DNA of 64,000 bases, taken from Brachyspira aalborgi. GTDB lineage: Bacteria; Spirochaetota; Brachyspiria; Brachyspirales; Brachyspiraceae. Positions within the stretch are counted from its first letter, which is position 1, and every line of letters begins with the position of its first letter. The DNA is taken from the NCBI RefSeq assembly GCF_008016455.1, contig NZ_SAXU01000001.1, positions 2,332,552 through 2,396,551 on the forward strand. Reading direction: 5' to 3'. The notes beneath the pieces were generated by a model, which was given only the letters and a program-made list of their open reading frames with translations, did no database searches and was not told the DNA's origin. Below are positions 43,438-52,623 of this stretch, one piece after another. The position numbers were made by a program, and so were the translations under genes.

Positions 43438-44529
43438 ATGCCTCTATTTAATAAATTATTGCATTCAAAAATAAGAAATAAATTTGGAATAAAAATAAGT
43501 CAAACTTTAAAAAATAAATCCGTATCGGCTAAAGAAATAAAATATAAAAAATATATTCCTCTAAAATATGATTGCGAAGAAAAAGAAGAATTTATTTGTC
43601 AAATAGAAAATGGAAGAGTTTTTGCCGATTGGGGATTTATTTTTACGGAAGACGGATTTTATATAAAAGATGTTTTGCCGCTAAACATAATCTACAGTCC
43701 GCAAGAATTGTTTGGCAGATTTATATTTTATAAATTCAGAAAAAGAAGAAAAATTAAAGGAAACATATTCGTTTTAAAATCGCAATGGCATGTTTATTAC
43801 GGACATTGGATACATGAAATATTATCTCGGATATTTTTACTTAAAGATTCTAAATTATTTGACGAGATAGATACAATTATTTTAAGTAAACATTGTAAAG
43901 CTAAATTTTATTTGAAAGGGCTTAAATTATTCAGTTTGGATAAGAAAAAAATTATATTAGTTGAAGATGAAGAAGAGATAATATGCGACAATTTATATTT
44001 TTCGTCATTTCCTGGAATTTCAGTTGCAAATCCTCCAAAATGGGTATGCGATAAATATTTAAATCTAACTAAAGAACTGCTTTCAAAAAATAATTTTCAT
44101 TTTTACGATAAAATTTATATAAGCCGTAAAAGAGTTAAAACGAGGAATATTTTGAATGAAAACGAACTAATAAATATTTTATCTCCGTTAGGTTATAAAG
44201 TAATATATCCAGAAGATTATTCTTTGGAAGAGCAGTTTTGCATATTTAATAAGGCTAAAAAAATTATATCGGTATTGGGAAGTGGACTTACAAATTTAGT
44301 TTGCTGCGATAAGGAAACTTCGGTTTTAGGAATAGTATCTTATGCAAGTTATGAAGACTGTCATCGCAATATTTGCAAAACTATAGGAATGAAATATTTT
44401 GAATATGTTGAAAATAATCCAGATAATATCGTCTATTTTAATAAAATAATTAAAGACAGAAATAAAAATAATTTTAAAATCGATTTGGATTTATTTAAAG
44501 AAAAATTACAAGTTTTTGAAAATTCTTAA
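43438..44529 (+). CDS. Glycosyltransferase family 61 (DUF563) protein
   Basis: This protein of about 363 residues has a DUF563/GT61 domain. It shows QWHVYYGHWIHEILSRI with the conserved His-Trp pair (about residues 116-132), YISRKRVKTRNILNE (about residues 222-236), and near the end VLGSGLTNLVCC with the family's G-[AS]-x-x-x-N pattern. I choose ATG 43438 with GGGGA 7 bases upstream; the longer TTG start at 43417 lies upstream of that site. It is a cytoplasmic enzyme expected to add a sugar to a surface glycan, under promoter and array D. Confidence 0.85.
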   Translation: MPLFNKLLHSKIRNKFGIKISQTLKNKSVSAKEIKYKKYIPLKYDCEEKEEFICQIENGRVFADWGFIFTEDGFYIKDVLPLNIIYSPQELFGRFIFYKFRKRRKIKGNIFVLKSQWHVYYGHWIHEILSRIFLLKDSKLFDEIDTIILSKHCKAKFYLKGLKLFSLDKKKIILVEDEEEIICDNLYFSSFPGISVANPPKWVCDKYLNLTKELLSKNNFHFYDKIYISRKRVKTRNILNENELINILSPLGYKVIYPEDYSLEEQFCIFNKAKKIISVLGSGLTNLVCCDKETSVLGIVSYASYEDCHRNICKTIGMKYFEYVENNPDNIVYFNKIIKDRNKNNFKIDLDLFKEKLQVFENS

Positions 44530-44545
44530 GTTAATTAAATTATAA

Positions 44546-44650
44546 AATAAAGAAAGTTTATCTTATAAATATAATTTAAATATAATTACGCTCAAAGAAT
44601 TTTATCGGAAGATATTTTAAGAGGAAATAAATATTTTAACAATTTAAAAT
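44546..44650 (+). pseudogene. Orphan copy of the sulfatase 3' end (right copy of direct repeat 2)
   Basis: This copy matches 43052-43153 with a few substitutions and an 11-base insertion near 44574 that duplicates local sequence. It has no start codon or domain and is a recombination scar downstream of the GT61 gene. Confidence 0.85.
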
Positions 44651-44739
44651 AATTTCTTATATTGTTTATATTGCAAAAGTTTATTTTTTTGATAAAATTT
44701 AAAAATTATAATTTCTATATTATTTCGGATTTTTATTTT

Positions 44740-45303
44740 ATGAATTATTTAATAACAGGTCCTATGTTTGCAGGAAAATCAAAATATTTAATAAAGTCTT
44801 TAGATTATTTGCTTATGGAAAAAAGCGATATTAAAATTTTATTTATTTATCCCGCGATGTCTTTCAGAGGATATTTTTGTAGAGATAAAACCGTTATTTT
44901 AGACAAAAGAATCGATATTATAATTGAAGAAGATTTAAATAAAAAAGATATTTATAATTATATTTCAAATTATGATATTGTAGGAATTGACGAGTTTTGT
45001 TTTTTGAAAGAAACTAATAATTTTATAAGTTTAATAAAAAATTTTAATAATATAGATTTTTATATAGCTTCGCTTGATATGGATTATAAAAGAAATTATT
45101 GGGAAAGCGTTACAAATTTAATCGAAGAAGATTTAATCGATATTCATATAAAAGTTTTCGGAAAATGCGATTGCGGAAGAAAAGGAATTTACTCAAAAAG
45201 AATAGCAAAAGATATTGACAGAATAGTTATAGGAGATGATATTTATAAATGCGTTTGTAGATATTGTTACGCGGGCGAGGACGAAGTTAAATTAAATCTA
45301 TAA
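44740..45303 (+). CDS. tdk: Thymidine kinase, type II
   Basis: This protein of about 187 residues shows the P-loop GPMFAGKSKYLI at residues 6-17, the Walker-B-like VGIDEFCF (about residues 81-88), the lasso-type zinc cysteines CDCG (about residues 147-150) and CRYC near the C-terminus. These fit cytosolic thymidine salvage kinase. I choose ATG 44740, since the P-loop begins 6 residues later as in family members; the upstream frame to 44662 is hydrophobic and unlike TK. No strong ribosome site is present. It overlaps the convergent TPR gene by 6 bases. Confidence 0.88.
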   Translation: MNYLITGPMFAGKSKYLIKSLDYLLMEKSDIKILFIYPAMSFRGYFCRDKTVILDKRIDIIIEEDLNKKDIYNYISNYDIVGIDEFCFLKETNNFISLIKNFNNIDFYIASLDMDYKRNYWESVTNLIEEDLIDIHIKVFGKCDCGRKGIYSKRIAKDIDRIVIGDDIYKCVCRYCYAGEDEVKLNL

Positions 45304-46965
45304 TTTTTCATCTTTCAAAAGATTATTAAATTGGTCTCTAGCGTAAACTATAATTCTGTCGTTATGGAAAACATAACTTTTCGCGCTATTGCTTAATTCG
45401 TTAGGAACTATCAATATTCCGTTTTTAGCGTCAACTTCATTAACGAGCATAAAAAAATCTCTAACCATTAACTCTCCTATAGAAGTTTTTCTCCATCGTT
45501 TAAATGATATTAAAGTTAACTCTCTCTTACTGCCTTTAATATCGTAAGCTAAAAAATTAAGTTCGTCTTTATTAGTATCGTTAAATTTATCTTCGTATTC
45601 TTGCGTTATAATATAAGATAGTTTTGTAGTTATTATATTTTTGCAAAGTTTTTTAAATTCGTTAATATCCAAATCGTATATTTTATCCACTTTTTTTGTA
45701 ATGTTTATCGAGCTACGAGATTCGTTTGAGTCGACTGCATTTTTCAAATCTTCTAATATTCTTCCGTCTATATTAACCGTTTTTTCTATTTGTATTAAAT
45801 TTGATATATAAGACAAATCTAAAAAAGATTGCTCCCACATATTAATTGAATTTTCCCAAGTTTCTATATTTTCTTTATCTATATATTTTTCATAATTATC
45901 GTTTATATATTTGTTATTGTTTGAATTTTTTAAATTTCTTAAAAGCGATAATTGATAGTTTGCTTTATTAATTTGATACAAATATTTTAATATCGTATTT
46001 ATATTATAAATATTAAATTTAGTTTCATTAAAAGATTCAATAGTTTCAAAATATTTTATTGAAAGTTCCATTTCTCTTAAAAAATAAGAATAAAAAGAAT
46101 AATCCAAAATTAAATCGGCATAATTAATATTAACGCCTTTCGATAAATATAAATCGTATAAACTATCGTAAATTCTTTTAAATCTTTCATTATCGCCAAG
46201 TTTATAAAGAATAAATAAATATGTTTTATTAATATAAAATCTAAAATCATCGCTTATATTTTTTTCTATTGAAAGTTTTTCTATAAAATATTTTGCAATA
46301 TTAAGTTTATCTGAAATTATATACATAGATATTAAACTTTTTTCAATATTATAAATTTCGTCTAAATCTCTATTTGAATACTTTAATATTCTTTTATAAA
46401 ATTCTTCTAAAAACATTATCGATTTATTAAAATCTTTAATATTGAAAAAACAAAAAGCGGCGACTTTAAGACTTTCCAATTCAAATTCATTTTTTGAAAG
46501 CAAAGCTTTATTGAAATAATTTGAAGCTACTAAATTATAACCGTTTTCTCCCAATATAGTTCCAATTTTTATAATATAAAAAATATTACCTGGTTCTAAT
46601 TTAATTATTTTTGAAGAATATATAAAACTTTTTTCTTTTTCGTTTAATTTATCGTATTTATCTTCGAGTCTTTTACATATTTGAAGTTCTTCAAAATCTC
46701 TTAAATATCCAACTTCAACAAGTCTTTCGTATATATCTAAAGCGGATTCATAATCTCCCGCTTCATCTTCAAGCAAAGCGAGTTGATGCATAGAATTATA
46801 ATCTTTAAAATTATCGGTTAAATTTTTCTTTAATTCCTCTATTTTCTTTAAAGTGTTTCTTTTTATTTTTACTTTATTTTTATCTCTGAAAAGTATTTTC
46901 ATTGCAAGTAAGATAACAAGCAAAAAGCATATAAAAGCTACGGAATAAAGATAGAAATTATACAT
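45298..46965 (-). CDS. Membrane-anchored TPR protein with restriction-endonuclease-like C-terminus
   Basis: This 555-residue protein has an N-terminal helix (YLYSVAFICFLLVILLAMKI). A long helical middle follows with TPR-like units such as MHQLALLEDEAGDYESALDIYERLVEVGY (about residues 58-86; quoted here only to locate it in two units) and IFYIIKIGTILGENGYN. The last 130 residues (from about 430) look like a Mrr-type PD-(D/E)XK domain: a LTLISFKRWRK strand, then GILIVPNELSNSAKSY and IIVYARDQFNNLL. The catalytic acids are not obvious, so it may be inactive. Function unknown; the C-terminal call is tentative. Confidence 0.65.
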   Translation of the reverse strand: MYNFYLYSVAFICFLLVILLAMKILFRDKNKVKIKRNTLKKIEELKKNLTDNFKDYNSMHQLALLEDEAGDYESALDIYERLVEVGYLRDFEELQICKRLEDKYDKLNEKEKSFIYSSKIIKLEPGNIFYIIKIGTILGENGYNLVASNYFNKALLSKNEFELESLKVAAFCFFNIKDFNKSIMFLEEFYKRILKYSNRDLDEIYNIEKSLISMYIISDKLNIAKYFIEKLSIEKNISDDFRFYINKTYLFILYKLGDNERFKRIYDSLYDLYLSKGVNINYADLILDYSFYSYFLREMELSIKYFETIESFNETKFNIYNINTILKYLYQINKANYQLSLLRNLKNSNNNKYINDNYEKYIDKENIETWENSINMWEQSFLDLSYISNLIQIEKTVNIDGRILEDLKNAVDSNESRSSINITKKVDKIYDLDINEFKKLCKNIITTKLSYIITQEYEDKFNDTNKDELNFLAYDIKGSKRELTLISFKRWRKTSIGELMVRDFFMLVNEVDAKNGILIVPNELSNSAKSYVFHNDRIIVYARDQFNNLLKDEKL

Positions 46966-47160
46966 TGATAATCCTTAAAAGTGTCAATTCTAATTAAAAA
47001 ATATGTTTTTATTATTTTTATATCTTAAATAATATTATCGGTATTTTTATTTTATATAAACATTTAAAAACATATTAACAAAAAATAATAATAGACATTT
47101 ATTTATTTTTATAGTAATATAGTATTATAAATTAAAAATAAATTTAGAGCTATTGTTTTT

Positions 47161-48654
47161 ATGAAACTATTAATGGTATCAAGCGAAGCGTTCCCATTTT
47201 CAAAAACGGGAGGATTGGGAGATATTGCGGGAAGTTTGCCTATTGCATTCGACTCAATAAAAATTAACTCTTCATTGGCGATTCCTCTTTATAAAGAAAA
47301 TTATAAATTCGTAAACAAAAAAAACTTATTTGCAAAATTTAAAATAAAACATAATAAAGACGATATTGAAGTTGAAATTATAAAAATTAAACATCCTGAA
47401 AATTCTAATATTACGGTTTATTTTATTAAGCAGGATAATTTTTTTAAGAGAAACGGATTATATTCCGAAAACGGAAAAGATTATAAAGACAATGCGAGCA
47501 GATTTATTTTATTTTCAAAAGCTATAGTTCAATTACTAATTCATTTATACAAAAAAGAAAAATTTAAATTTGATATAATTCATTTAAACGATTGGCAAAC
47601 GGCTTTAATATCTCTCTATATAAAAGAAGTTTATAATAATGAAGAAGCTTTAAAAAATCTAAAAGTCGTTTTTACGATTCATAATCTTGCTTATCAAGGA
47701 AATTTTTCAGTCGATATATATAATTTGCTTAATATTTCTTGGAAATTTTTTGTTTATAATAGATTGGAATTTTACGGCGATGTTAGTTTTATTAAAGCGG
47801 GAATTATTTTATCGGATATAATTACTACGGTAAGTCCGTCATATTCAAAAGAAATTCAAAGCGAAGGATACGGTTTTAGGCTTAATAATTTGCTTTCGGA
47901 AAAATCGGAAAAATTATTTGGAATACTAAACGGAGTTAATGATAAATCTTGGAATCCAAAAACGGATAAATATATAAAATATCATTATGAAATAAATTCA
48001 AATATAAAATCTGTTGAAGAATGCATAAAAAATAAAAAACTTATAAGAAATTCTTTATATAGAGAGTTTAACTTAAAAAATAATTCTTTTCCTTTAATAA
48101 CTATGATTTCAAGATTCGACCCGCAAAAAGGATTAGATTTAATATATTCTTCATTTTTTGAACTTTCAACTTATGACGGAAATTTTATTTTCTTATTTAG
48201 CAAAGATAATTATTTTAAAAATTTTGAAGAAGATTTTATAAAGAGAGCGAATAGAACTAAAAATATAAAAGTAGTATTTGAATTTGACGAAGCGCTTGCT
48301 CATAGATTAACGGCTGGAAGCGATATGTATTTAATGCCGAGCAAATTCGAGCCATGCGGACTCAATCAAATTTATAGCATGAAATACGGCAGTCTTCCAA
48401 TAGTTCATTCTGTTGGCGGACTTAAAGATACGGTTATAAATTATAGCGGAAATAAATCTGTAAATAAAGCTACGGGATTTGTTTTTAATAATTATTCCGT
48501 TAAGGATTTTGTAGATATTATGGATTTGGCTTTTAATTTATATAATAATAAAAAGATTTGGAATAAACTTATTTATAACGCTATGAATAAAGATTATTCG
48601 CTTTTGAAAACGGCTTTAGAATATAAAAAATTATATAAAAGATTATTAAAATAA
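47161..48654 (+). CDS. glgA: Glycogen synthase
   Basis: This 497-residue GT5 enzyme transfers glucose from ADP-glucose to glycogen. It has the N-terminal [13 protein letters not shown] (residues 15-27) that binds ADP-glucose, [11 protein letters not shown] (about residues 141-151), [24 protein letters not shown] as the second ADP site (about residues 318-331), and [18 protein letters not shown] (about residues 394-411). It appears to be a single gene, with yajQ following after 25 bases. Confidence 0.95.
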   Translation: MKLLMVSSEAFPFSKTGGLGDIAGSLPIAFDSIKINSSLAIPLYKENYKFVNKKNLFAKFKIKHNKDDIEVEIIKIKHPENSNITVYFIKQDNFFKRNGLYSENGKDYKDNASRFILFSKAIVQLLIHLYKKEKFKFDIIHLNDWQTALISLYIKEVYNNEEALKNLKVVFTIHNLAYQGNFSVDIYNLLNISWKFFVYNRLEFYGDVSFIKAGIILSDIITTVSPSYSKEIQSEGYGFRLNNLLSEKSEKLFGILNGVNDKSWNPKTDKYIKYHYEINSNIKSVEECIKNKKLIRNSLYREFNLKNNSFPLITMISRFDPQKGLDLIYSSFFELSTYDGNFIFLFSKDNYFKNFEEDFIKRANRTKNIKVVFEFDEALAHRLTAGSDMYLMPSKFEPCGLNQIYSMKYGSLPIVHSVGGLKDTVINYSGNKSVNKATGFVFNNYSVKDFVDIMDLAFNLYNNKKIWNKLIYNAMNKDYSLLKTALEYKKLYKRLLK

Positions 48655-48679
48655 AAATATAAAACAAAAGGAGATAATT

Positions 48680-49177
48680 ATGGCAAAAGACCCAAGTTTC
48701 GATATAGTTTCGGAAGTAGATATGCAGGTAATTGACGACTGCGTTAATGTCGCTCTTAAAGAGATAAATAACAGATTTGATTTTAAGGGACAAAATATAA
48801 CAATAGAATTAAATAAAGGAGAGAAAACTATTACAATAAACGCTCCAGCAGACTTTGTTCTTAATCAAGTTAGAGATATTTTATTTCAAAAATTTATCAA
48901 AAGAGGATTAAATCAAAAATGTTTGAGAGAGAAGAAAAAAGAAAAAGCGGCGGGAGATTCGGTTAGAGAGATAAACGAAGTTGTAAGCGGAATAGATAAA
49001 GATTTGGCTAAAGTTATAGTGAAAGATATTAAAGAAATGAAATTAAAAGTTCAAGCGAGCATACAAGACGAGCAAGTTAGAGTGTCGGGCGCGAAAAAAG
49101 ACGATTTACAAGCCGTGATTAATATGATAAAAGAAAAAGATTATCCGATTCCTTTGCAATTTACGAATTATAGATAA
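48680..49177 (+). CDS. yajQ: YajQ-family nucleotide-binding protein
   Basis: This 165-residue protein is a full YajQ (UPF0234) fold. It opens with [19 protein letters not shown], then [56 protein letters not shown] and [12 protein letters not shown] at the end, all hallmarks. Some members bind cyclic di-GMP; this has not been shown here, but a degenerate GGDEF protein lies in the same window. AGGAGA precedes the ATG. Confidence 0.93.
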   Translation: MAKDPSFDIVSEVDMQVIDDCVNVALKEINNRFDFKGQNITIELNKGEKTITINAPADFVLNQVRDILFQKFIKRGLNQKCLREKKKEKAAGDSVREINEVVSGIDKDLAKVIVKDIKEMKLKVQASIQDEQVRVSGAKKDDLQAVINMIKEKDYPIPLQFTNYR

Positions 49178-49184
49178 TTTATAA

Positions 49185-49877
49185 TTAATTTATTTTATTA
49201 ATTTCAAAATATAAGTTTCCAACATTAACTTTACCTTTGGCATCGTTAATAAAGTTTATATTAAATGTATATGACGATTTATTAATCCATTCGGGCATTA
49301 CCTTAAAAGTATAATTTGTTTCGCTATTTTTCTTTATGGACTTTGGAAGTATATTTTCTCCGTTTACAATAATAGAACCGTTAGAGTTTATAATAAATAT
49401 TTTTTCTTTCGTATCGCTATTAATCCAATCGCCCGCATAATAAGATATGTTTCTTTCGTATATTTCGTTTTTTGTTTTATTTTCATTACCGCAACTTATT
49501 GTAAATAAAATAAAAAACGATAATAAAGCGAAAAATATTTTTTTAATTTTAAAATTAAATAACAAGGGGGTTGTCCTAAAATCAAAACCCGTATTTGATA
49601 AGGACGAAAACGCATACCCCCTCGCTTTATGCCCTGAGGGATGAGCATTTAGAAATTTAGAAAATTGCATAAAAAAATTTAAAATAATTAAAGATAATAT
49701 TTTGTTTCGTATAGCTAATAATAGTCCTATTAAACGACTGAAATAAACTTTGCAAGATTTTGTTTTGCAATTGAAATAAGTTTTGTAATAATTCTGTTCT
49801 GTTCTGTTCTGTTCTGTTCTGTTCTGTTCTGTTCTGTTCTGTTGACGAATTTCACTTGAAAATACATTACTATACAT
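49185..49877 (-). CDS. Phase-variable lipoprotein with repeat leader E (open frame)
   Basis: The frame begins at ATG 49877 (AAGGA 8 bases upstream), runs through NRTEQ units encoded by the AACAG array, then a spacer with a hydrophobic part. It continues without a stop into a lipoprotein whose signal (KIKKIFFALLSFFILFTISC) could itself start at TTG 49565 with AGGA upstream. The body of about 100 residues is a small beta-rich domain of unknown function (AGDWINSDTKEKIFIINSNG). It resembles secreted proteins testing environmental stress, but no family is recognised. With other array lengths the leader would stop early, so the gene is in its open phase now. Confidence 0.6.
   Translation of the reverse strand: MYSNVFSSEIRQQNRTEQNRTEQNRTEQNYYKTYFNCKTKSCKVYFSRLIGLLLAIRNKILSLIILNFFMQFSKFLNAHPSGHKARGYAFSSLSNTGFDFRTTPLLFNFKIKKIFFALLSFFILFTISCGNENKTKNEIYERNISYYAGDWINSDTKEKIFIINSNGSIIVNGENILPKSIKKNSETNYTFKVMPEWINKSSYTFNINFINDAKGKVNVGNLYFEINKIN
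49560..49650. other. GC-richer patch with inverted repeat inside leader E
   Basis: Within the leader of the lipoprotein, 49563-49568 (CAAGGGGG on the plus strand begins at 49563) and 49613-49622 (TACCCCCTCG) can pair around a 45-base centre. Base composition is far richer in G+C than the surroundings. It resembles the GAGGGG/CCCCTTG stem of the terminator at 50059-50081. It could be an attenuator-like structure or a small inserted element. Confidence 0.4.
49792..49843 (-). repeat. Pentanucleotide array E (TTCTG x10 plus TT)
   Basis: Ten perfect tandem units (TTCTG on the plus strand, AACAG-type on the coding minus strand) lie within the leader of the lipoprotein gene. Confidence 0.97.
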
Positions 49878-49920
49878 TAAAAAAATCCTTTGCCGAATAG
49901 TTGACAATCAATATAGATAA

Positions 49921-49948
49921 AGTATAACATATTTTTTAAATATGTCAA
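49921..49948 (-). promoter_or_regulatory. Sigma-70-type promoter of the lipoprotein gene
   Basis: On the minus strand TTGACA (complement of 49943-49948) and TATACT (complement of 49921-49926) are 16 bases apart, about 44 bases before the leader start. Confidence 0.78.
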
Positions 49949-49984
49949 TAGTTTATAAATAAAAAAATTAATAAATTTAAAATT

Positions 49985-50055
49985 AGGTTAAATCCCGCTT
50001 CTCTTTTGAGGGTAGTCTACTCAGCTATGGAATAAAAATTCTGTTACATAGAATA
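49985..50055. other. Structured, GC-richer intergenic segment
   Basis: This stretch between promoter E and the MATE terminator is unlike its surroundings. CTATG-GAAT (50025-50033) pairs with ATTC-CATAG (50038-50041 and 50047-50051) around AAAA. ATCCCGCTTCTCTTTTGAGGG (49992-50012) contains a CTC-TTTT-GAG hairpin with partly pairing flanks. No ORF is present. It may be a small structured RNA, part of an untranslated end or a remnant. Confidence 0.35.
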
Positions 50056-50058
50056 AAA

Positions 50059-50081
50059 AACAAGGGGATTAACCCCTCGTT
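50059..50081 (-). terminator. Intrinsic terminator after the MATE gene
   Basis: On the minus strand AACGAGGGG and CCCCTTGTT form a 9-bp stem with one G-T pair around a 5-base loop, followed by a T-rich run. It lies about 48 bases after the MATE stop. Confidence 0.85.
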
Positions 50082-50129
50082 TAAAATTTATATTATTAAG
50101 AGTAAAATGAAAAACAACAAAATTATTTT

Positions 50130-51581
50130 TTAATTAGTCTCATTAAATGCATGTTCTTTTTTAATGGAAATATTATCATTATGAGATTTATCCATTTCTT
50201 TAATATCGTCTTTTTTTAATTTACCGTTATCTTCTTTTAATCCCTGCTTTTTCATTTTTCTGTAAATATAAATATACATTGAAGAAGCTAAAATAACCGA
50301 AACTAAATCTGCTATAGGTTGCGCCCACACAATTCCATTTATGCCAAATAATTTTGTTCCTAATATTATAACGGGTATAAAAGCGATTCCCTGCCTGCTC
50401 AATGAAAGAAATAAAGAAGGAATAGCCTTTCCCAAAGCTTGAAAAGTAGACATAAATATAAATTGAAATCCTACAATCGGGGCTACAGAATAACAGGCGA
50501 TTAAAAATTTAACTCCGTAGTTTATTACCTCTTCGTTATCTATAAATAGTCTAACCGACTGATTTGAAAATATAAAAGATAGAATAAGTAAAATTATTCC
50601 CGTTATGACGCTTACCAAACAGGAAAGTTTTATAGAAGCGTTCATTCTCTTATAATTTTTAGAGGCGAAATTATATCCTATAAAAGGCTGTATTCCTTGT
50701 CCTAACCCGATAAAAACTAAAATAACGAGCGTAAATAATCTTTGAGCGACTCCGAGTCCAGCTACCACATTATCGCCAAATCCAGCCGCATAATTATTTA
50801 TAAGAATATTTGAAGCGCTCATTAAAATATTATTTATTGAAACGGGAATTCCTATAGCGAATACATTTTTTAATATATCCGACTGCATAGAAAAATCTTT
50901 AAAACTTATCGAAAGAAAAGATTTTTTTCTTAAAATATGCCAAGCGTAATAAATCGTAGAACATGCGTTCCCTATTATCGTGGCAAGCGCAGCTCCAGCG
51001 ACTCCCATATTCATATAAAGTATCATTATCGGGTCTAAAATTATATTTACAATCGTCCCTATCATCATACCAATCATTGCCTCTTTTGAAGCTCCTTCAG
51101 AACGAATTATTTGTCCCATAGCCATTTGACTAACTACGAAAGGCGCTCCAATTCCAACAATTATTAAATAATTTTTTGCAAATTGATAAGTATTTTCGCT
51201 CGCTCCCGATATTTTTAATATAAAAGGCATGAATATTAAAAATAAAGCCATACTTATAAATCCGACAATAATACTCGCGTAAAATCCGAAAGCGGAAATT
51301 TTCTTTACTTTATCAAATTGTTTAGCTCCCAAATTCCTTGAAATATATGAAGCTCCTCCAATTCCGAAGATATTTCCGAAAGCCATTAAAAGCAAATAAA
51401 TCGGCATAGTTAGAGAAACTGCGGCTACTTGATTTGGGTCTCCCGTCTGTCCTACAAAAAAAGTATCAACCATATTATAAAATACATTTACAAGCATGCC
51501 CAATATAGTTGGCATCGCTAAAGAAATTAAAGATTTATATACGGGATAATTTTCAAATATATCAATTTTTTTATCAGTCAT
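50130..51581 (-). CDS. MATE-family efflux protein
   Basis: This protein of about 483 residues has 12 predicted helices in the MATE fold, in the NorM/DinF/VmrA-like branch. It shows LAMPTILGMLVNVFYNMVDT in the first helix, VAAVSLTMPIYLLLMAFGN, GIGGASYISRNLG, and in the second half GLGQGIQPFIGYNF with the matching QP. It exports cationic drugs or metabolites in exchange for Na+ or H+. The start is placed at the ATG ending at 51581, with GGAGGA 7 bases upstream; the in-frame ATG at 51596 lies over that site. The C-terminal tail after the last helix is long and charged. Confidence 0.9.
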   Translation of the reverse strand: MTDKKIDIFENYPVYKSLISLAMPTILGMLVNVFYNMVDTFFVGQTGDPNQVAAVSLTMPIYLLLMAFGNIFGIGGASYISRNLGAKQFDKVKKISAFGFYASIIVGFISMALFLIFMPFILKISGASENTYQFAKNYLIIVGIGAPFVVSQMAMGQIIRSEGASKEAMIGMMIGTIVNIILDPIMILYMNMGVAGAALATIIGNACSTIYYAWHILRKKSFLSISFKDFSMQSDILKNVFAIGIPVSINNILMSASNILINNYAAGFGDNVVAGLGVAQRLFTLVILVFIGLGQGIQPFIGYNFASKNYKRMNASIKLSCLVSVITGIILLILSFIFSNQSVRLFIDNEEVINYGVKFLIACYSVAPIVGFQFIFMSTFQALGKAIPSLFLSLSRQGIAFIPVIILGTKLFGINGIVWAQPIADLVSVILASSMYIYIYRKMKKQGLKEDNGKLKKDDIKEMDKSHNDNISIKKEHAFNETN

Positions 51582-51696
51582 AATTGTATCCTCCAAAAAA
51601 ATAATTTTTTTAATGTCGATATATTGTATATTATATAATAAAATATAGCAAGCGATATAATATTAGAAATTTTAATTTATTAGTGAATATATTAAA

Positions 51697-52623
51697 TTAA
51701 TGATGCGAATGTGGATGAAATTTATTATAAACTTCAAATAATCTTGCATTTGTAACATGAGTATATTTTTGAGTTGTAGAAATGCTTTTATGTCCTAATA
51801 ATTCCTGAACGCCTTTTATTTCGGCATCGTTATTAAGAAGATGGGTTGCAAAAGTATGTCTTAAAGTATGCGGCGAAAAATCTATTGCTAAATGCGAATT
51901 TCTCATTAATCTTTTCATTGATACTCTTATACTTCTATCGCTTATAGGTTTTCCGAATCTATTAATAAAAAGATAATCGTTTTTTATTCCGTTTTCTTTA
52001 AGTATGGTTTCTCTTATTCTAATATATATGTCCCAATTATCATATATAATCGGAAGCAAAGGAATATCTCTAGACTTTGAACCTTTTCCTCGTATTCTTA
52101 ATTTTTTTGCGCCTTTTCTTATCATATTTAATTTTATTGAAGCAAGCTCTGACACTCTCAAACCTATCGTATACATAAATAAAGCCATCATTTTATCTCT
52201 GACTAATGTAAAATTTTCATTATCTCTTATCGTAAGAACTCTATTCATATCTTTAATTGATAAAAATTTAGCGACATGCTCTTCTTTCTTTGGGTTTCTC
52301 ATATTAACTATTTTAGTTTTGTCCGAATAACCGTTTCTTAACATATATTTGTAAAATTTTTTAATAGAAGATAAATGCCTCGACATAGTTGTGTTGGTTA
52401 ATTTTTTATTTTGCAGAAAACTTAAATAATCCCTAACCGAATAATGATTTGCTTCTTCAAATGCAATATTTCTCTTTTCTAAAAATCTTATATATTCTCT
52501 CAAATCTTTATTATAGCTATTTATAGTAAATGCGGCATAATTTAAAGTTTGTAAATAATCGCTAAAATCATCAAGCAAAAAATATATATACTCGTAATCC
52601 ATTTTTGCAGCGTTTGAATTCAT
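51697..52623 (-). CDS. Tyrosine recombinase (XerC/XerD type)
   Basis: This 308-residue site-specific recombinase has an N-terminal SAM-like core-binding domain (about 10-95) and a catalytic domain (about 115-300). The catalytic set is complete: Arg in [13 protein letters not shown], Lys in [26 protein letters not shown] with the His-x-x-Arg, [11 protein letters not shown] with the second His, and KYTHV with the nucleophile Tyr near residue 286. It likely resolves chromosome dimers. No phage or integron context is seen, which supports a housekeeping Xer role. Confidence 0.92.
   Translation of the reverse strand: MNSNAAKMDYEYIYFLLDDFSDYLQTLNYAAFTINSYNKDLREYIRFLEKRNIAFEEANHYSVRDYLSFLQNKKLTNTTMSRHLSSIKKFYKYMLRNGYSDKTKIVNMRNPKKEEHVAKFLSIKDMNRVLTIRDNENFTLVRDKMMALFMYTIGLRVSELASIKLNMIRKGAKKLRIRGKGSKSRDIPLLPIIYDNWDIYIRIRETILKENGIKNDYLFINRFGKPISDRSIRVSMKRLMRNSHLAIDFSPHTLRHTFATHLLNNDAEIKGVQELLGHKSISTTQKYTHVTNARLFEVYNKFHPHSHH

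Noticed and set aside
49447..49644. Plus-strand ORF opposite the lipoprotein leader
   Set aside because: It lies wholly antisense to the leader and signal peptide of the lipoprotein, and has no ribosome site.
51697..52623. Integron or prophage integrase
   Set aside because: No phage genes, att sites or cassettes are nearby. The protein length and motifs fit a housekeeping Xer recombinase.
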